A DNA stretch of 47,187 bases from an uncultured Collinsella sp. (GCA_902494245.1 CABUSR010000014.1:1-47187); one strand, 5' to 3'; counted from the stretch's first letter, positions 1 to 7,144 are shown. Program-made: numbers and translations. Notes: generated by a model from the letters alone, not told the origin.

Positions 1-60
1 TAAAAGAAAAGCCCCCGTTGCCGGAGGCTTTAAGTTCGATTGGTGCGGCGTATAGGATTC
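1..60 (-). repeat. Partial duplicate of tRNA-Arg 3' end plus terminator
   Basis: These 60 bases are identical to positions 192-251. They contain the terminator hairpin (stem 11-17/22-28 with a T-run on the minus strand) and the tRNA-Arg 3' end as far as the T-loop, where identity stops. There is no anticodon or D arm, so this is a tRNA remnant, not a gene. The window edge cuts whatever lies to the left. Confidence 0.9.
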
Positions 61-191
61 CGCGTATCCGCTTGCGCGGATCCGCACCGGCTTCGCCCGC
101 CTGCCGGCGGACTCGCCCGCGGGCTAAAAACGCTCCGCGTTTTCTTGACGCCCGCGCCTCGACCGAGGTTCGAATCCATGCGGCGTCCGCC
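61..191. repeat. Hairpin-rich tRNA-associated module, copy A
   Basis: About 131 bp between the two copies of the tRNA-Arg tail. It is clearly related to 5042-5170, which sits at the tRNA-Leu gene in the same arrangement. Visible hairpins include ATCCGC/GCGGAT near 66-80, CCGGC/GCCGG near 88-107 and AAAACGC/GCGTTTT near 127-143. Its right end carries AGGTTCGAATCC (166-177), an inverted copy of the tRNA-Arg T-arm found at 246-257. No credible coding frame is seen. It could be a REP-like or tRNA-derived mobile repeat; the mechanism is unknown. Confidence 0.75.
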
Positions 192-192
192 T

Positions 193-219
193 AAAAGAAA
201 AGCCCCCGTTGCCGGAGGC
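193..219 (-). terminator. Intrinsic terminator of tRNA-Arg
   Basis: On the minus strand a 7-bp stem (213-219 with 202-208, one G-U pair) and a GCAA loop are followed by TTTTCTTTT, directly behind the tRNA 3' end. Confidence 0.85.
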
Positions 220-231
220 TTTAAGTTCGAT

Positions 232-308
232 TGGTGCGGCGTATAGGATTCGAACCTATGACGTTCTGATTCGTAGTCAGACCCTCTATCCAGCTGAGGT
301 AACGCCGC
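232..308 (-). tRNA. tRNA-Arg (anticodon ACG)
   Basis: The minus strand folds as a complete tRNA of 77 nt. The acceptor pair is GCGGCGT/ACGCCGC (302-308 with 236-242), the discriminator is A, and CCA is encoded at 232-234. The anticodon loop is CTACGAA, giving anticodon ACG, which reads CGN arginine codons after A34 deamination to inosine. The T-arm contains GGTTCGAATCC. The 3' end and terminator are duplicated at 1-60. Confidence 0.97.
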
Positions 309-319
309 AGCGCAAGACA

Positions 320-349
320 TATAAAACCACTTTAGTTCGTTAGAGTCAA
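320..349 (-). promoter_or_regulatory. Promoter of tRNA-Arg
   Basis: Minus-strand TTGACT (-35, 344-349) and TTTATA (-10, 320-325) are separated by 18 nt, and the -10 ends about 11 nt before the tRNA 5' end. Confidence 0.6.
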
Positions 350-387
350 GCAAAATCTCAAACTTTTTTCGCGCGGGCCGCAATTTG

Positions 388-765
388 TCACGCTGCACCA
401 CGAGCATCAGCGCTTTTCGTGCGATCGATTGGCTTTTCGATCACATCGAACCCGGCGCCAAGCTCCCCTAGGAGCGACCGCACCCGTTGGGCACAGTCGT
501 AGTCGGCAAACGAGATGCTCAGCATTCGGGCCACCTGATTAGAAGTTCCAACGCCATAGAAGTGCTCAAGGACAACAAGCGCCTCATGCGCCACAAGCGT
601 CTCGACCACATGCGGCGACTCCTCATAGCACCATTGCGTCAACGGTCCCTCACTCGTCTGCCGAACCACCAAGCCACCCATACCCGACGGCTCGCACGTT
701 ACCAGCAGATGCTCCCCGCCCTCATCGCTCTGGAACAAAACAACCCGCTCGTCGAACAGCTCCAT
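388..765 (-). CDS. Hypothetical protein, probably SOS-regulated
   Basis: A 125-aa acidic soluble protein that I do not recognise. No membrane segment, signal peptide or cysteine motif is apparent; the N-terminal half is predicted beta-rich by eye (short alternating V/L stretches) and the middle resembles helices (VAHEALVVLEHF). ATG at 765 is preferred over GTG at 768 because AGGGG lies 5 nt upstream of the ATG. The gene stands alone between tRNA-Arg and the serS terminator. A perfect GAAC-N4-GTTC palindrome about 60 bp upstream matches the LexA/DinR-type operator of Gram-positive bacteria, so DNA-damage induction is likely. The function is unknown. Confidence 0.75.
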   Translation of the reverse strand: MELFDERVVLFQSDEGGEHLLVTCEPSGMGGLVVRQTSEGPLTQWCYEESPHVVETLVAHEALVVLEHFYGVGTSNQVARMLSISFADYDCAQRVRSLLGELGAGFDVIEKPIDRTKSADARGAA

Positions 766-825
766 CACATCCCCTTTCTCTCGCTCTTAGTTAGCAAAAG
801 CATAGCAGGTAAATGCATGTATACA

Positions 826-837
826 GAACGTTTGTTC
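826..837 (-). promoter_or_regulatory. LexA-type SOS box
   Basis: GAAC-GTTT-GTTC is a perfect inverted repeat with the 4-nt spacing of Gram-positive LexA operators (core GAAC-N4-GTTC). It lies 61 bp upstream of the start at 765, next to -10-like sequences TATACA and TATGCT on the minus strand. The serS terminator on its other side means it can only serve the 388-765 gene. Confidence 0.6.
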
Positions 838-884
838 GTGTGTTTTCTATCGAGCTATCCGCACGGCATGGTATAGCCGTACAC

Positions 885-912
885 AAAAAGGGCGCCCCTA
901 AAAGGAGCGCCC
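885..912 (-). terminator. Terminator of serS
   Basis: Minus-strand hairpin GGGCGCTCCT/AGGGGCGCCC followed by TTTTTG, 25 bp after the serS stop. Confidence 0.85.
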
Positions 913-936
913 TCGCAAATCACCTATGCAGCTAGC

Positions 937-2220
937 TTACGCGACCGGCTCGATCTTCTCGAGGCCGCCCATGTAGGGACGCAGAACCTCGGGGATCGTG
1001 ATGGTGCCGTCGGCGTTCTGGTAGTTCTCCAGAATGGCAGCCATGGTACGACCAGCCGGCAGGCCGGAACCGTTAAGAGTGTGCAGGTAGCGCGAGCCCT
1101 TGAAGTTCTCGGGGTCGCGATACTTGATGTTGGCACGACGGGCCTGGAAGTCGCCGCAATTGGAGCAGGAGCTGATCTCCTTGTAGGCGTTGTAGCTCGG
1201 CAGCCAAACCTCGACGTCGTAGGTCTGACGGGCAGAAAAGCCCAGGTCGCCGGTGCACAGGCTAATCACGCGATACGGCAGGCCCAGCTGCTGCAGCAGG
1301 TACTCGGCCTCGGCGGTCATGCTCTCGAGCTCCTCGTCGGACTCCTCCGGCTTGGCAAACTTGACCATCTCGACCTTGTCGAACTCGTGCTGGCGAATGA
1401 TGCCGCGGGTGTCGCGACCGGCGGAACCGGCCTCCTCGCGGAAGCAGGGGGTGAAGGCAGTGTAGCGGCGAGGCAGAGTGTCGGCGTCCAGAACCTCACC
1501 GGCATGCAGGTTAGTCAGTACGACCTCGGCGGTAGGGATCAGGAAGTTGTCGCCCGAGACGTGATAGGCGTCGTCCTCAAACTTGGGCAGCTGGCCCGTA
1601 CCGAACATGGTCTGACGCTTGACGACGATGGGCGGCCACCACTCCTTGAAGCCACGGCTCGTGTGCGTGTCCAGGAAGAAGTTGATAAGGGCGCGCTCAA
1701 GGCGGGCGCCGGCGCCACCGAGAACGGTGAAGCGGCTGCCGGAGAGCTTGTTGCCGCGCTCGAAGTCGAGGATGTCCAGATCGGTGCCCAGATCCCAGTG
1801 CGGCTTAAAGTCGAAGTCGAACTCGCGCGGGGTGCCCCAGCGGCGACGCTCGATGTTCTCGTCCTCGTCCTTACCGTACGGGGTGGCCTCGCACGGAATG
1901 TTGGGCAGGTGAGCCATGAAGTCGTACTGCTCCTGCTCAAGAGCGGTACGGCGCTCGGCCAGACCGTCGATCTTCTCGTTGACGGCGCGCACGGCCTCCT
2001 TGGCGGCCTCGGCCTCGTCCTTCTTGCCCTCCTTCATCAGGGCGCCAATCTTCTTGGACTCGGCGTTACGCGTGGCCTGGAGCTCCTCGACCTCGGTGAT
2101 GACGGCACGGCGCTCGTCGTCGAGTTCAAAGAACTTCTCGCGGTCCCAAGACGTCTGGCGATTTGCCATGGCGGTATCGATGGCATCGGGGTTCTCGCGA
2201 ACAAACTTGATATCAAGCAT
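937..2220 (-). CDS. serS: Serine--tRNA ligase
   Basis: A 427-aa class II aminoacyl-tRNA synthetase that charges tRNA-Ser (and tRNA-Sec where present), at the usual family length. The N-terminal ~110 residues form the tRNA-binding coiled coil (charged helices around ELQATRNAESKKIGALMKEG). Motif 2 (FREEAGSAGRDTRG) begins near residue 260 and motif 3 (NGSGLPAGRT) near 383; the serine-binding region SSCSNCGDFQARR is present. ATG at 2220 is chosen because GGAGG lies 5 nt upstream and it gives the canonical MLDIKFVREN start; the longer frame adds nine unsupported residues. Monocistronic with its own terminator, divergent from the small membrane protein at 2332. Confidence 0.97.
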   Translation of the reverse strand: MLDIKFVRENPDAIDTAMANRQTSWDREKFFELDDERRAVITEVEELQATRNAESKKIGALMKEGKKDEAEAAKEAVRAVNEKIDGLAERRTALEQEQYDFMAHLPNIPCEATPYGKDEDENIERRRWGTPREFDFDFKPHWDLGTDLDILDFERGNKLSGSRFTVLGGAGARLERALINFFLDTHTSRGFKEWWPPIVVKRQTMFGTGQLPKFEDDAYHVSGDNFLIPTAEVVLTNLHAGEVLDADTLPRRYTAFTPCFREEAGSAGRDTRGIIRQHEFDKVEMVKFAKPEESDEELESMTAEAEYLLQQLGLPYRVISLCTGDLGFSARQTYDVEVWLPSYNAYKEISSCSNCGDFQARRANIKYRDPENFKGSRYLHTLNGSGLPAGRTMAAILENYQNADGTITIPEVLRPYMGGLEKIEPVA

Positions 2221-2331
2221 TAGATCCTCCGGCGATATACATTCCATTCAGGTTGCAACCTTGTACATGTATGGGCAAGTATATACTTATGAGCGTTTAC
2301 GACCCAACTCAACTACGCAAGAAGGCACCCA

Positions 2332-2505
2332 ATGGACGCAGTTTTTTCCTTTTTGTTTGGCACCCGCACCGGTTTTGCCATCCTTTTCGCCGGCGGCATC
2401 CTGCTATTTGCGGTTCTTGCCTTTGTGATGGAGAAGCGCACCCATAAGATGTATGTCGACCGCGGCCCCAAGTCCGAGAACGAAGAAGACAGCTTCTGGG
2501 ACTAA
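2332..2505 (+). CDS. Small single-pass membrane protein (57 aa)
   Basis: The frame ATG GAC GCA ... TGG GAC TAA encodes 57 residues. An uninterrupted hydrophobic segment (about residues 14-33, FAILFAGGILLFAVLAFVME) is followed by a basic patch (KRTHKMYVDR) and an acidic tail ending SENEEDSFWD, so the C-terminus is predicted to be cytosolic. AAGAAGG lies about 6 nt upstream of the ATG. A possible promoter is TTGTAC (2261-2266) with TATACT (2282-2287), though the 15-nt spacing is short. The stop is followed by a bidirectional terminator. I recognise no family; the layout (own RBS, terminator, divergent from serS) supports a real gene. Confidence 0.75.
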   Translation: MDAVFSFLFGTRTGFAILFAGGILLFAVLAFVMEKRTHKMYVDRGPKSENEEDSFWD

Positions 2506-2671
2506 CCTGCCAAAAAGAGACAGACTTATTTTGGTCGGTTTTATCTGGGTAAACGCAAGCGTCCCGCAACTGGAATTGAGCCAGTTGCGGGGCGCTTTTC
2601 GCTAAAAGGACAAAACCGCAGAAAATACCTGCCAAAAATAAACCCGTCCTTTTTTTGGTCGGTTTTACTGG
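2505..2671. repeat. Two direct copies of a TGCCAAAAA...TTGGTCGGTTTTA element
   Basis: Copy 1 (2505-2548) begins at the stop codon of the small membrane protein; copy 2 (2627-2671) overlaps the stop codon of proC. Both share CCTGCCAAAAA at the left and TTTTGGTCGGTTTTA at the right, with about 10-15 variable bases between. Each unit is itself a weak inverted repeat (CCAAAAA/TTTTTGG). A strong terminator hairpin lies between them. The unit looks like a dispersed intergenic repeat captured at gene ends. Confidence 0.65.
2559..2599. terminator. Bidirectional terminator between 57-aa gene and proC
   Basis: A 15-bp stem with one G-U pair (2559-2573 with 2581-2595) and a 7-nt loop, followed by TTTT on the plus strand. 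Confidence 0.75.
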
Positions 2672-3435
2672 AGAGTTGCGTCGATTGCCTTGACCAGGGC
2701 GCTGCGCATGCCGGCGTCCTCGAGCGCAACGACGCCCTTGATGGTGGCACCACCGGGCGAGCATACGGCATCCTTCATCGCCGCAGGATGCTGGCCAGTT
2801 GCAAGCTGCAGCTTTGCCGTACCTAGCACCATCTGGCTCACAATGCGATAGGCATCGGCACGCGGGATACCGTGCTTGACCGCCGCATCGCCCAGGGCCT
2901 CGATTGCCATGGCGACAAATGCCGGAGCGCAACCACCCACCGTGCCTCCCACAAACAGCAGACTCGTATCGAGCTCGACCACCGCACCGAGTTTGCCAAG
3001 CAGATCAAGCACCACGGCGCTCTGCTCATCACTAAGCGTGGAAGCCTTCTCGCAAGCGATGACGCCCTCGCCCACCGAAACCGGTGTGTTGGGCACCGTC
3101 GAGATATGCGCGACGCCCGGCAGGACCTGCTCCCACTTGGCACTGTCCCAGGTCCAGGCAACCGACAGAACGACCTTTTTGGCAAGAGCATCCTTGAGCG
3201 GGGCGAATACCTTCTCGATCATGTACGGTTTGACCGCAGCGACCACGATATCGGATGCGGCGACAACCTCGGCGGCATCGTGGCAGGCGACCATGCCGCG
3301 CGCCTCGCAGCGCTCAACCAGTGCGTCGTAGCGACCCGCGCAGGCGCACATGTCGCTCGCAGCTACACCGGCAGCGATCCAGCCATCGGCCATAGCGCTC
3401 GCCATATTGCCAAAACCGACAAATCCAATCTTCAT
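2665..3435 (-). CDS. proC: Pyrroline-5-carboxylate reductase
   Basis: A 256-aa cytosolic enzyme, slightly short of the usual 260-280, catalysing the last step of proline synthesis (P5C + NAD(P)H to L-proline). The N-terminal Rossmann motif GFVGFGNM is at residues 4-11. The C-terminal dimerisation domain carries the family signature from ADAYRIVSQMVLGTAKL to SPGGATIKGV (from about residue 226). AAGGA lies ~10 nt before the ATG. The stop codon lies inside a dispersed repeat copy. No other proline gene is adjacent; rlmH lies upstream with a 73-bp gap, so the two may be co-transcribed. Confidence 0.95.
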   Translation of the reverse strand: MKIGFVGFGNMASAMADGWIAAGVAASDMCACAGRYDALVERCEARGMVACHDAAEVVAASDIVVAAVKPYMIEKVFAPLKDALAKKVVLSVAWTWDSAKWEQVLPGVAHISTVPNTPVSVGEGVIACEKASTLSDEQSAVVLDLLGKLGAVVELDTSLLFVGGTVGGCAPAFVAMAIEALGDAAVKHGIPRADAYRIVSQMVLGTAKLQLATGQHPAAMKDAVCSPGGATIKGVVALEDAGMRSALVKAIDATLQ

Positions 3436-3508
3436 ATCTCATAGTCCTTTCAGACACATTCCTCAAAACGAAAGGTATTGTCCCACGCCATTGTTTCGTA
3501 TTGCCGAC

Positions 3509-3979
3509 CTATTTGTGATACGGCTCGCCACGGCTGATCTTGCAGGCACGGTAAATCTGCTCTAGCAGCACCACACGCGCCAGGTTATGCGGCAAGGTAA
3601 TGCGTCCAAAGCTGAGCATCTCGTCGGCGCGGGCGCGCACCTCATCACTCACGCCGTCCGAACCGCCGATTACAAAGGCAATGTCGCTGCTGCCTCGCAG
3701 CATAAGATCGTCGAGCCGCGCCGAGAGCTCCTCACTCGAACGCTCCTTGCCCTCGATAGCCAGCAGGATCACATGCGCCCGAGACGGCAATGCAGCAAGA
3801 ATTGCCGCCCCCTCCTTGTCGCGCGCGGCATCCACGCCGCCCGCCTTAGCCGGGTCGATATCGGCCACCTCGCGGATATCCACCTTGGCATAGGCACCTA
3901 AGCGCTTGGTGTACTCAGCGCACGCGTCCTTCCAAAAGCGCTCCTTGAGCTTACCGACGCAAACGACGGTGTATTTCAC
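3509..3979 (-). CDS. rlmH: 23S rRNA (pseudouridine1915-N3)-methyltransferase
   Basis: A 156-aa SPOUT methyltransferase, at the full family length, which methylates pseudouridine 1915 in helix 69 of 23S rRNA using SAM. The N-terminus MKYTVVCVGKLKE, the SAM-binding knot GGSDG (residues 105-109) and the C-terminus SRGEPYHK are diagnostic. The start is GTG at 3979, with AGGAG about 10 nt upstream inside the end of the preceding SPFH gene (6-bp gap), indicating one transcript. Confidence 0.96.
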   Translation of the reverse strand: MKYTVVCVGKLKERFWKDACAEYTKRLGAYAKVDIREVADIDPAKAGGVDAARDKEGAAILAALPSRAHVILLAIEGKERSSEELSARLDDLMLRGSSDIAFVIGGSDGVSDEVRARADEMLSFGRITLPHNLARVVLLEQIYRACKISRGEPYHK

Positions 3980-3985
3980 GCGCGC

Positions 3986-4924
3986 CTACTCCTTCGAACC
4001 GTTTTGAACTTTGCCGGCGGTCAGCATCTGCTCGAACATCGAGGCCGACTGCGAGAAATCGCTCGGCAGTACGACCGTCGAAGTTTTACCCGTGCGAGCG
4101 AACTCCGTCATCATCTCGGACCACTGCGTAAACATGAACAGCTGGTTGGCCTCGTCGTTGCCGACGCCCGTCTCCTGGATGATCTCGAGTGAATCTTTGA
4201 TGCCCAGCGCGATGGCCTTGCGCTGGTTGGCGATGCCCTCGCCCGCCTTTTCCATTGCCTCGGCCTCGGCGGTCGCCTCGGTGACGCGCTTGATGCGGTC
4301 TGCCTCAGCGAGCTCCTGTGCCGCAGCGCGCTTGCGCTGGGCGGCGTTGATGTCGTTCATGGAGTTCTCGACCTCGGTCGGCAGTGCGATTTTGGTGATG
4401 AGCGTCGACACGAGGGTGAAGCCGTAGGCGGCCATCTGCTCGGAAACGGTAGCGTTGACATCCTTGGCGATGTCATCCTTCTTGGCAAAGACCTCATCGA
4501 GTGTGTAGACGGGAATCGAAGAGCGCAGGGCGTCGGTGATGAAGTCACGCATCTGGTCGACGGGCTCCTGCAGCATGTAGTAGCTCTTGTAGATACCCGA
4601 ATCTGCCGGGCCGGCGCCCATGTCATAGCTCACGTGGTACTGAGCAGAGACCTCAAGGCCGATGGTCACGTTGTCCTGGGTCTTAACGTCGATGCCAAAA
4701 CCGTTTTTCATGGTGCGCAGGCTCACCGTGGCGGCCTTGCGGTCGATCACGGGCACCTTCATGTGGAAGCCCGCGTTGACGATGCGGTTAAACTTGCCCA
4801 GGCGCTCGATGATCACGGCATGCTGTTGTTCAACGACATAGCAGGCGTTGGGAAGCAGTAGCAACAGAATGATGATGGGAATCAAAAGGCTGGTAAGGGC
4901 GGCGATGATACCGGACAACAGCAT
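3986..4924 (-). CDS. SPFH/band 7 membrane protein
   Basis: A 312-aa stomatin/prohibitin-type protein. One N-terminal membrane helix (about residues 3-25) precedes the SPFH domain (VVEQQHAVIIERLGKFNRI...). A coiled-coil, Ala/Glu-rich segment (AAQELAEADRIKRVTEATAEAEAM) sits near 190-240, and the C-terminus is typical of the QmcA/HflC-like group. Such proteins form membrane scaffolds that influence proteases and microdomains; the partner here is unknown, as no NfeD-like gene is adjacent. ATG at 4924 is preferred over the frame's earlier start because AGGAG lies 5 nt upstream. Likely in operon with rlmH. Confidence 0.9.
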   Translation of the reverse strand: MLLSGIIAALTSLLIPIIILLLLLPNACYVVEQQHAVIIERLGKFNRIVNAGFHMKVPVIDRKAATVSLRTMKNGFGIDVKTQDNVTIGLEVSAQYHVSYDMGAGPADSGIYKSYYMLQEPVDQMRDFITDALRSSIPVYTLDEVFAKKDDIAKDVNATVSEQMAAYGFTLVSTLITKIALPTEVENSMNDINAAQRKRAAAQELAEADRIKRVTEATAEAEAMEKAGEGIANQRKAIALGIKDSLEIIQETGVGNDEANQLFMFTQWSEMMTEFARTGKTSTVVLPSDFSQSASMFEQMLTAGKVQNGSKE

Positions 4925-4981
4925 GGTCTCTCCTCTGATAGGCACACGTTGGCATTAGGATACCCGTACAAGGAGATCGTA

Positions 4982-5041
4982 CATAACAAAAAAGCTCCCA
5001 TTGCTGGGAGCTCTTTCATTCAATGGTGCGGGCGAAAGGAC
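4982..5041 (-). repeat. Partial duplicate of tRNA-Leu 3' end plus terminator
   Basis: Sixty bases matching 5171-5230 with one difference. It includes a second copy of the terminator (stem 4993-5000/5005-5012) and the tRNA-Leu 3' end truncated at the T-arm, as in the tRNA-Arg locus. Confidence 0.9.
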
Positions 5042-5170
5042 GTCCGCGTATCCGCTTCGCGGATCCGCACCGGCTTCGGCCGCCTGCCGGCGTCCTCGCC
5101 AGCTCGCTAAAAACGCTCCGCGTTTTCTTTACGCTCGCTCCTTCACAGGTTCAAGTCCCTGTGATGGACC
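5042..5170. repeat. Hairpin-rich tRNA-associated module, copy B
   Basis: About 129 bp, aligning with 61-191 nearly end to end. Shared blocks include CGCGTATCCGCTT, CGGATCCGCACCGGCTTCG, CGCCTGCCGGCG and GCTAAAAACGCTCCGCGTTT. The right end carries AGGTTCAAGTCC (5147-5158), an inverted copy of the tRNA-Leu T-arm at 5227-5238, inside a CACAGG/CCTGTG hairpin. No coding frame is seen. Confidence 0.75.
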
Positions 5171-5172
5171 CA

Positions 5173-5201
5173 TAACAAAAAAGCTCCCATTGCTGGGAGC
5201 T
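5173..5201 (-). terminator. Terminator of tRNA-Leu
   Basis: Minus-strand 8-bp perfect stem AGCTCCCA/TGGGAGCT with a GCAA loop, followed by TTTTTTG. Confidence 0.88.
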
Positions 5202-5212
5202 CTTTCATTTAA

Positions 5213-5299
5213 TGGTGCGGGCGAAAGGACTTGAACCTTCATGGGGTTGCCCCCATACGGACCTGAACCGTACGCGTCTGCCAATTCCGCCACGCCCGC
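5213..5299 (-). tRNA. tRNA-Leu (anticodon CAG)
   Basis: An 87-nt minus-strand tRNA with the long variable arm of the leucine type. The acceptor is GCGGGCG/CGCCCGC, the anticodon stem-loop is TACGG-TTCAGGT-CCGTA (anticodon CAG), the T-arm is GGTTCAAGTCC, and CCA is encoded at 5213-5215. Its 3' part and terminator are duplicated at 4982-5041. Confidence 0.97.
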
Positions 5300-5310
5300 G
5301 TGCAGGAATT

Positions 5311-5339
5311 AGAATAACGGAGCGCCATCGCGAACGCAA
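5311..5339 (-). promoter_or_regulatory. Promoter of tRNA-Leu
   Basis: Minus-strand TTGCGT (-35, 5334-5339) and TATTCT (-10, 5311-5316) with exactly 17 nt spacing, immediately after the tatD stop codon. Confidence 0.7.
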
Positions 5340-5342
5340 GAA

Positions 5343-6260
5343 CTATTTTTGAAAAAGTTTGCAGGCATTTTCCCAAGCTGCTCGCGCGATTACCTCAGCA
5401 TCCTCGCCGGTACGATCGACACGGTCGTTGACCAGCGTGTTTGCCGTAATGGAGATCATTGCGGGCTCGCATTCAAGACCGCGGATGGGCTCCGGAGCCA
5501 TATACGGGCAATCCGTCTCGAACAAAATTCGATCGAGTGGGGTTGCCGCAAATGCCTCGCGCACATCGTCGTTGCGCTTAAAGGTGGCCGCACCGCCATA
5601 GGCGATATAGCAGCCCAGCTCCACAAAGCACTCCATCGTGGCGCGGTCCTCGCCAAAACAGTGCAGCACACAACCGGTCTGGGGCACGCCCACCTCACGA
5701 AGCACGTTGTACGCATCAACGTGCGAGGTGCGCTCCTGGTCCGTGTCCTCGTGACGCAGATGCAGCTCCACCGGCACGTTACGGCACACGGCAAGCTCGA
5801 GCTGGCGCGCCATGCAGTCAATCTGCACGTTATGGGGTGCCGGCGCGATATCGTCGTCATAGTCCATGTGGTAGTCCAGGCCGATTTCGCCAATACCGGC
5901 GCATAAGGGGTCATCGAGTGCGGCAACGACCTGCGCGTGAACGTCGTCGGTATAGTCCGGCGCGCCATACGGATGCACGCCGGCAAGATACTTGATCTGC
6001 GGGATATCCTGCATCGGCAGAATTTCGCGCACGAGCCAGTCGCTATAGTCCGTCACGCTGCGTTTGTCAGCGATGGGGTCGAACATCGTCACCAACAGGT
6101 CGACACCCGCGGCTTTGGCGCGCACGAGCGTCTCGGGCACTTCTTTGTCCCAAAACGAAAGCAGATGCGCATGCGTGTCGGCAAGCGGTGCCAAGGGCAC
6201 GGGGCAGGCGGCCGTCTTCTTTTTCTTGGTAAACGTCACGCGTACGGCATTAGGCATCAT
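5343..6260 (-). CDS. tatD: TatD family metal-dependent hydrolase/DNase
   Basis: A 305-aa TIM-barrel amidohydrolase, about 40 residues longer than typical TatD because of an N-terminal extension and loops. Metal ligands are visible: DTHAHL at residues 28-33, GEIGLDYH (E126), an LHC histidine in VLHCFG, and ETD at 248-250. The family includes 3'-5' exonucleases acting in DNA repair and turnover. The start at 6260 overlaps the end of rsmA by 11 nt, with AGGAG 7 nt upstream, so translation is coupled to rsmA; this rsmA-tatD neighbourhood is common in Gram-positive bacteria. A nearby second ATG (6257) is equally possible. Confidence 0.93.
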   Translation of the reverse strand: MMPNAVRVTFTKKKKTAACPVPLAPLADTHAHLLSFWDKEVPETLVRAKAAGVDLLVTMFDPIADKRSVTDYSDWLVREILPMQDIPQIKYLAGVHPYGAPDYTDDVHAQVVAALDDPLCAGIGEIGLDYHMDYDDDIAPAPHNVQIDCMARQLELAVCRNVPVELHLRHEDTDQERTSHVDAYNVLREVGVPQTGCVLHCFGEDRATMECFVELGCYIAYGGAATFKRNDDVREAFAATPLDRILFETDCPYMAPEPIRGLECEPAMISITANTLVNDRVDRTGEDAEVIARAAWENACKLFQK

Positions 6261-7110
6261 GGATTAGCTCCTGGGCCAGACGGACAAAGTCGGCAACATC
6301 AAGCGTCTCGGCGCGCGTGGTGGGTGCGATACCGCAAGCCTCAAAGGCGGCATCGAGCACGTCCTTGGCAAAGCCGTTGGCGCTCATGGAATTTCGGATG
6401 GTCTTGCGACGCTGAGCAAACGCAGCGTCAATTACGCGAGCCACAAACTCGCGATCGAGCCCCTCGGGCACCACGCCGTCAACACGGTCGATACGCACGA
6501 CGGCAGAGTCCACGTGCGGCGCCGGCATAAAGCAACGCGGCGGCACCTCAAAGCGACCCGTCACCTGCGCATACAGGCCGAGTTTTGCCGTGTAGCCGCC
6601 ATGGGTCTTGTTGCCCGGCACTGCGGCAATGCGATCGGCAACCTCCTTTTGCACCATGACCACGGCACGCTTGAGCGCGGGCATCGTCTGAAAAAACTGC
6701 AAGATGATCGTCGCCGCCACGTTATAGGGCAGGTTCGCGACAAATACCGTCGGCTCACCGCCGGCGGCCTGCTCAATCTGCTCCGGCGTCACCTTAAGCG
6801 CGTCGCCCATGATAAAGCAGAAGTTGGCGTAGTCGGCGGCGTGAGCATCGAGCACCGGCTCGAGCTCGGGATCGGCCTCGATCGACGTGACGCACGCCGC
6901 CTCCTGCAACAGCGCAAGCGTGAGCGTACCAACGCCCGGACCAACCTCGAGCACGCGCTCATCGCCTGCAAGCTCGGCAAGCTCGCAAATGCGCTCAATT
7001 ACATGGTTGTCGATCAGGAAGTTCTGGCCCAGGCGATGCTTGGTCGCAAGGCCAAACTCCTCCAGCAGCTCCCTGGTGGCCGTGGGGTTTGCCAAAGGCG
7101 AAGTTGTCAT
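6250..7110 (-). CDS. rsmA: 16S rRNA (adenine1518/1519-N6)-dimethyltransferase
   Basis: A 286-aa KsgA-family methyltransferase that dimethylates two adjacent adenines in helix 45 of 16S rRNA late in 30S assembly. HRLGQNFLID (25-34), the SAM motif EVGPGVG (55-61), SIEAD (76-80) and the catalytic NLPY (126-129) are all present, followed by the C-terminal recognition domain. AAGGAGG lies 5 nt before the ATG. A terminator hairpin separates it from metG upstream, so it may be transcribed by partial read-through or from its own promoter. Confidence 0.97.
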   Translation of the reverse strand: MTTSPLANPTATRELLEEFGLATKHRLGQNFLIDNHVIERICELAELAGDERVLEVGPGVGTLTLALLQEAACVTSIEADPELEPVLDAHAADYANFCFIMGDALKVTPEQIEQAAGGEPTVFVANLPYNVAATIILQFFQTMPALKRAVVMVQKEVADRIAAVPGNKTHGGYTAKLGLYAQVTGRFEVPPRCFMPAPHVDSAVVRIDRVDGVVPEGLDREFVARVIDAAFAQRRKTIRNSMSANGFAKDVLDAAFEACGIAPTTRAETLDVADFVRLAQELIHDA

Positions 7111-7144
7111 GGTTGCCTCCTTAGCATGATGGCGGCGTCTTGAA

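Noticed and set aside
166..191. Plus-strand tRNA gene suggested by GGTTCGAATCC
   Set aside because: Only a T-arm-like segment is present; no anticodon arm, D arm or matching acceptor strand is found upstream.
1081..2223. 380-aa open frame antisense to serS
   Set aside because: Shadow frame of a conserved synthetase, hydrophobic and repetitive without membrane-protein order.
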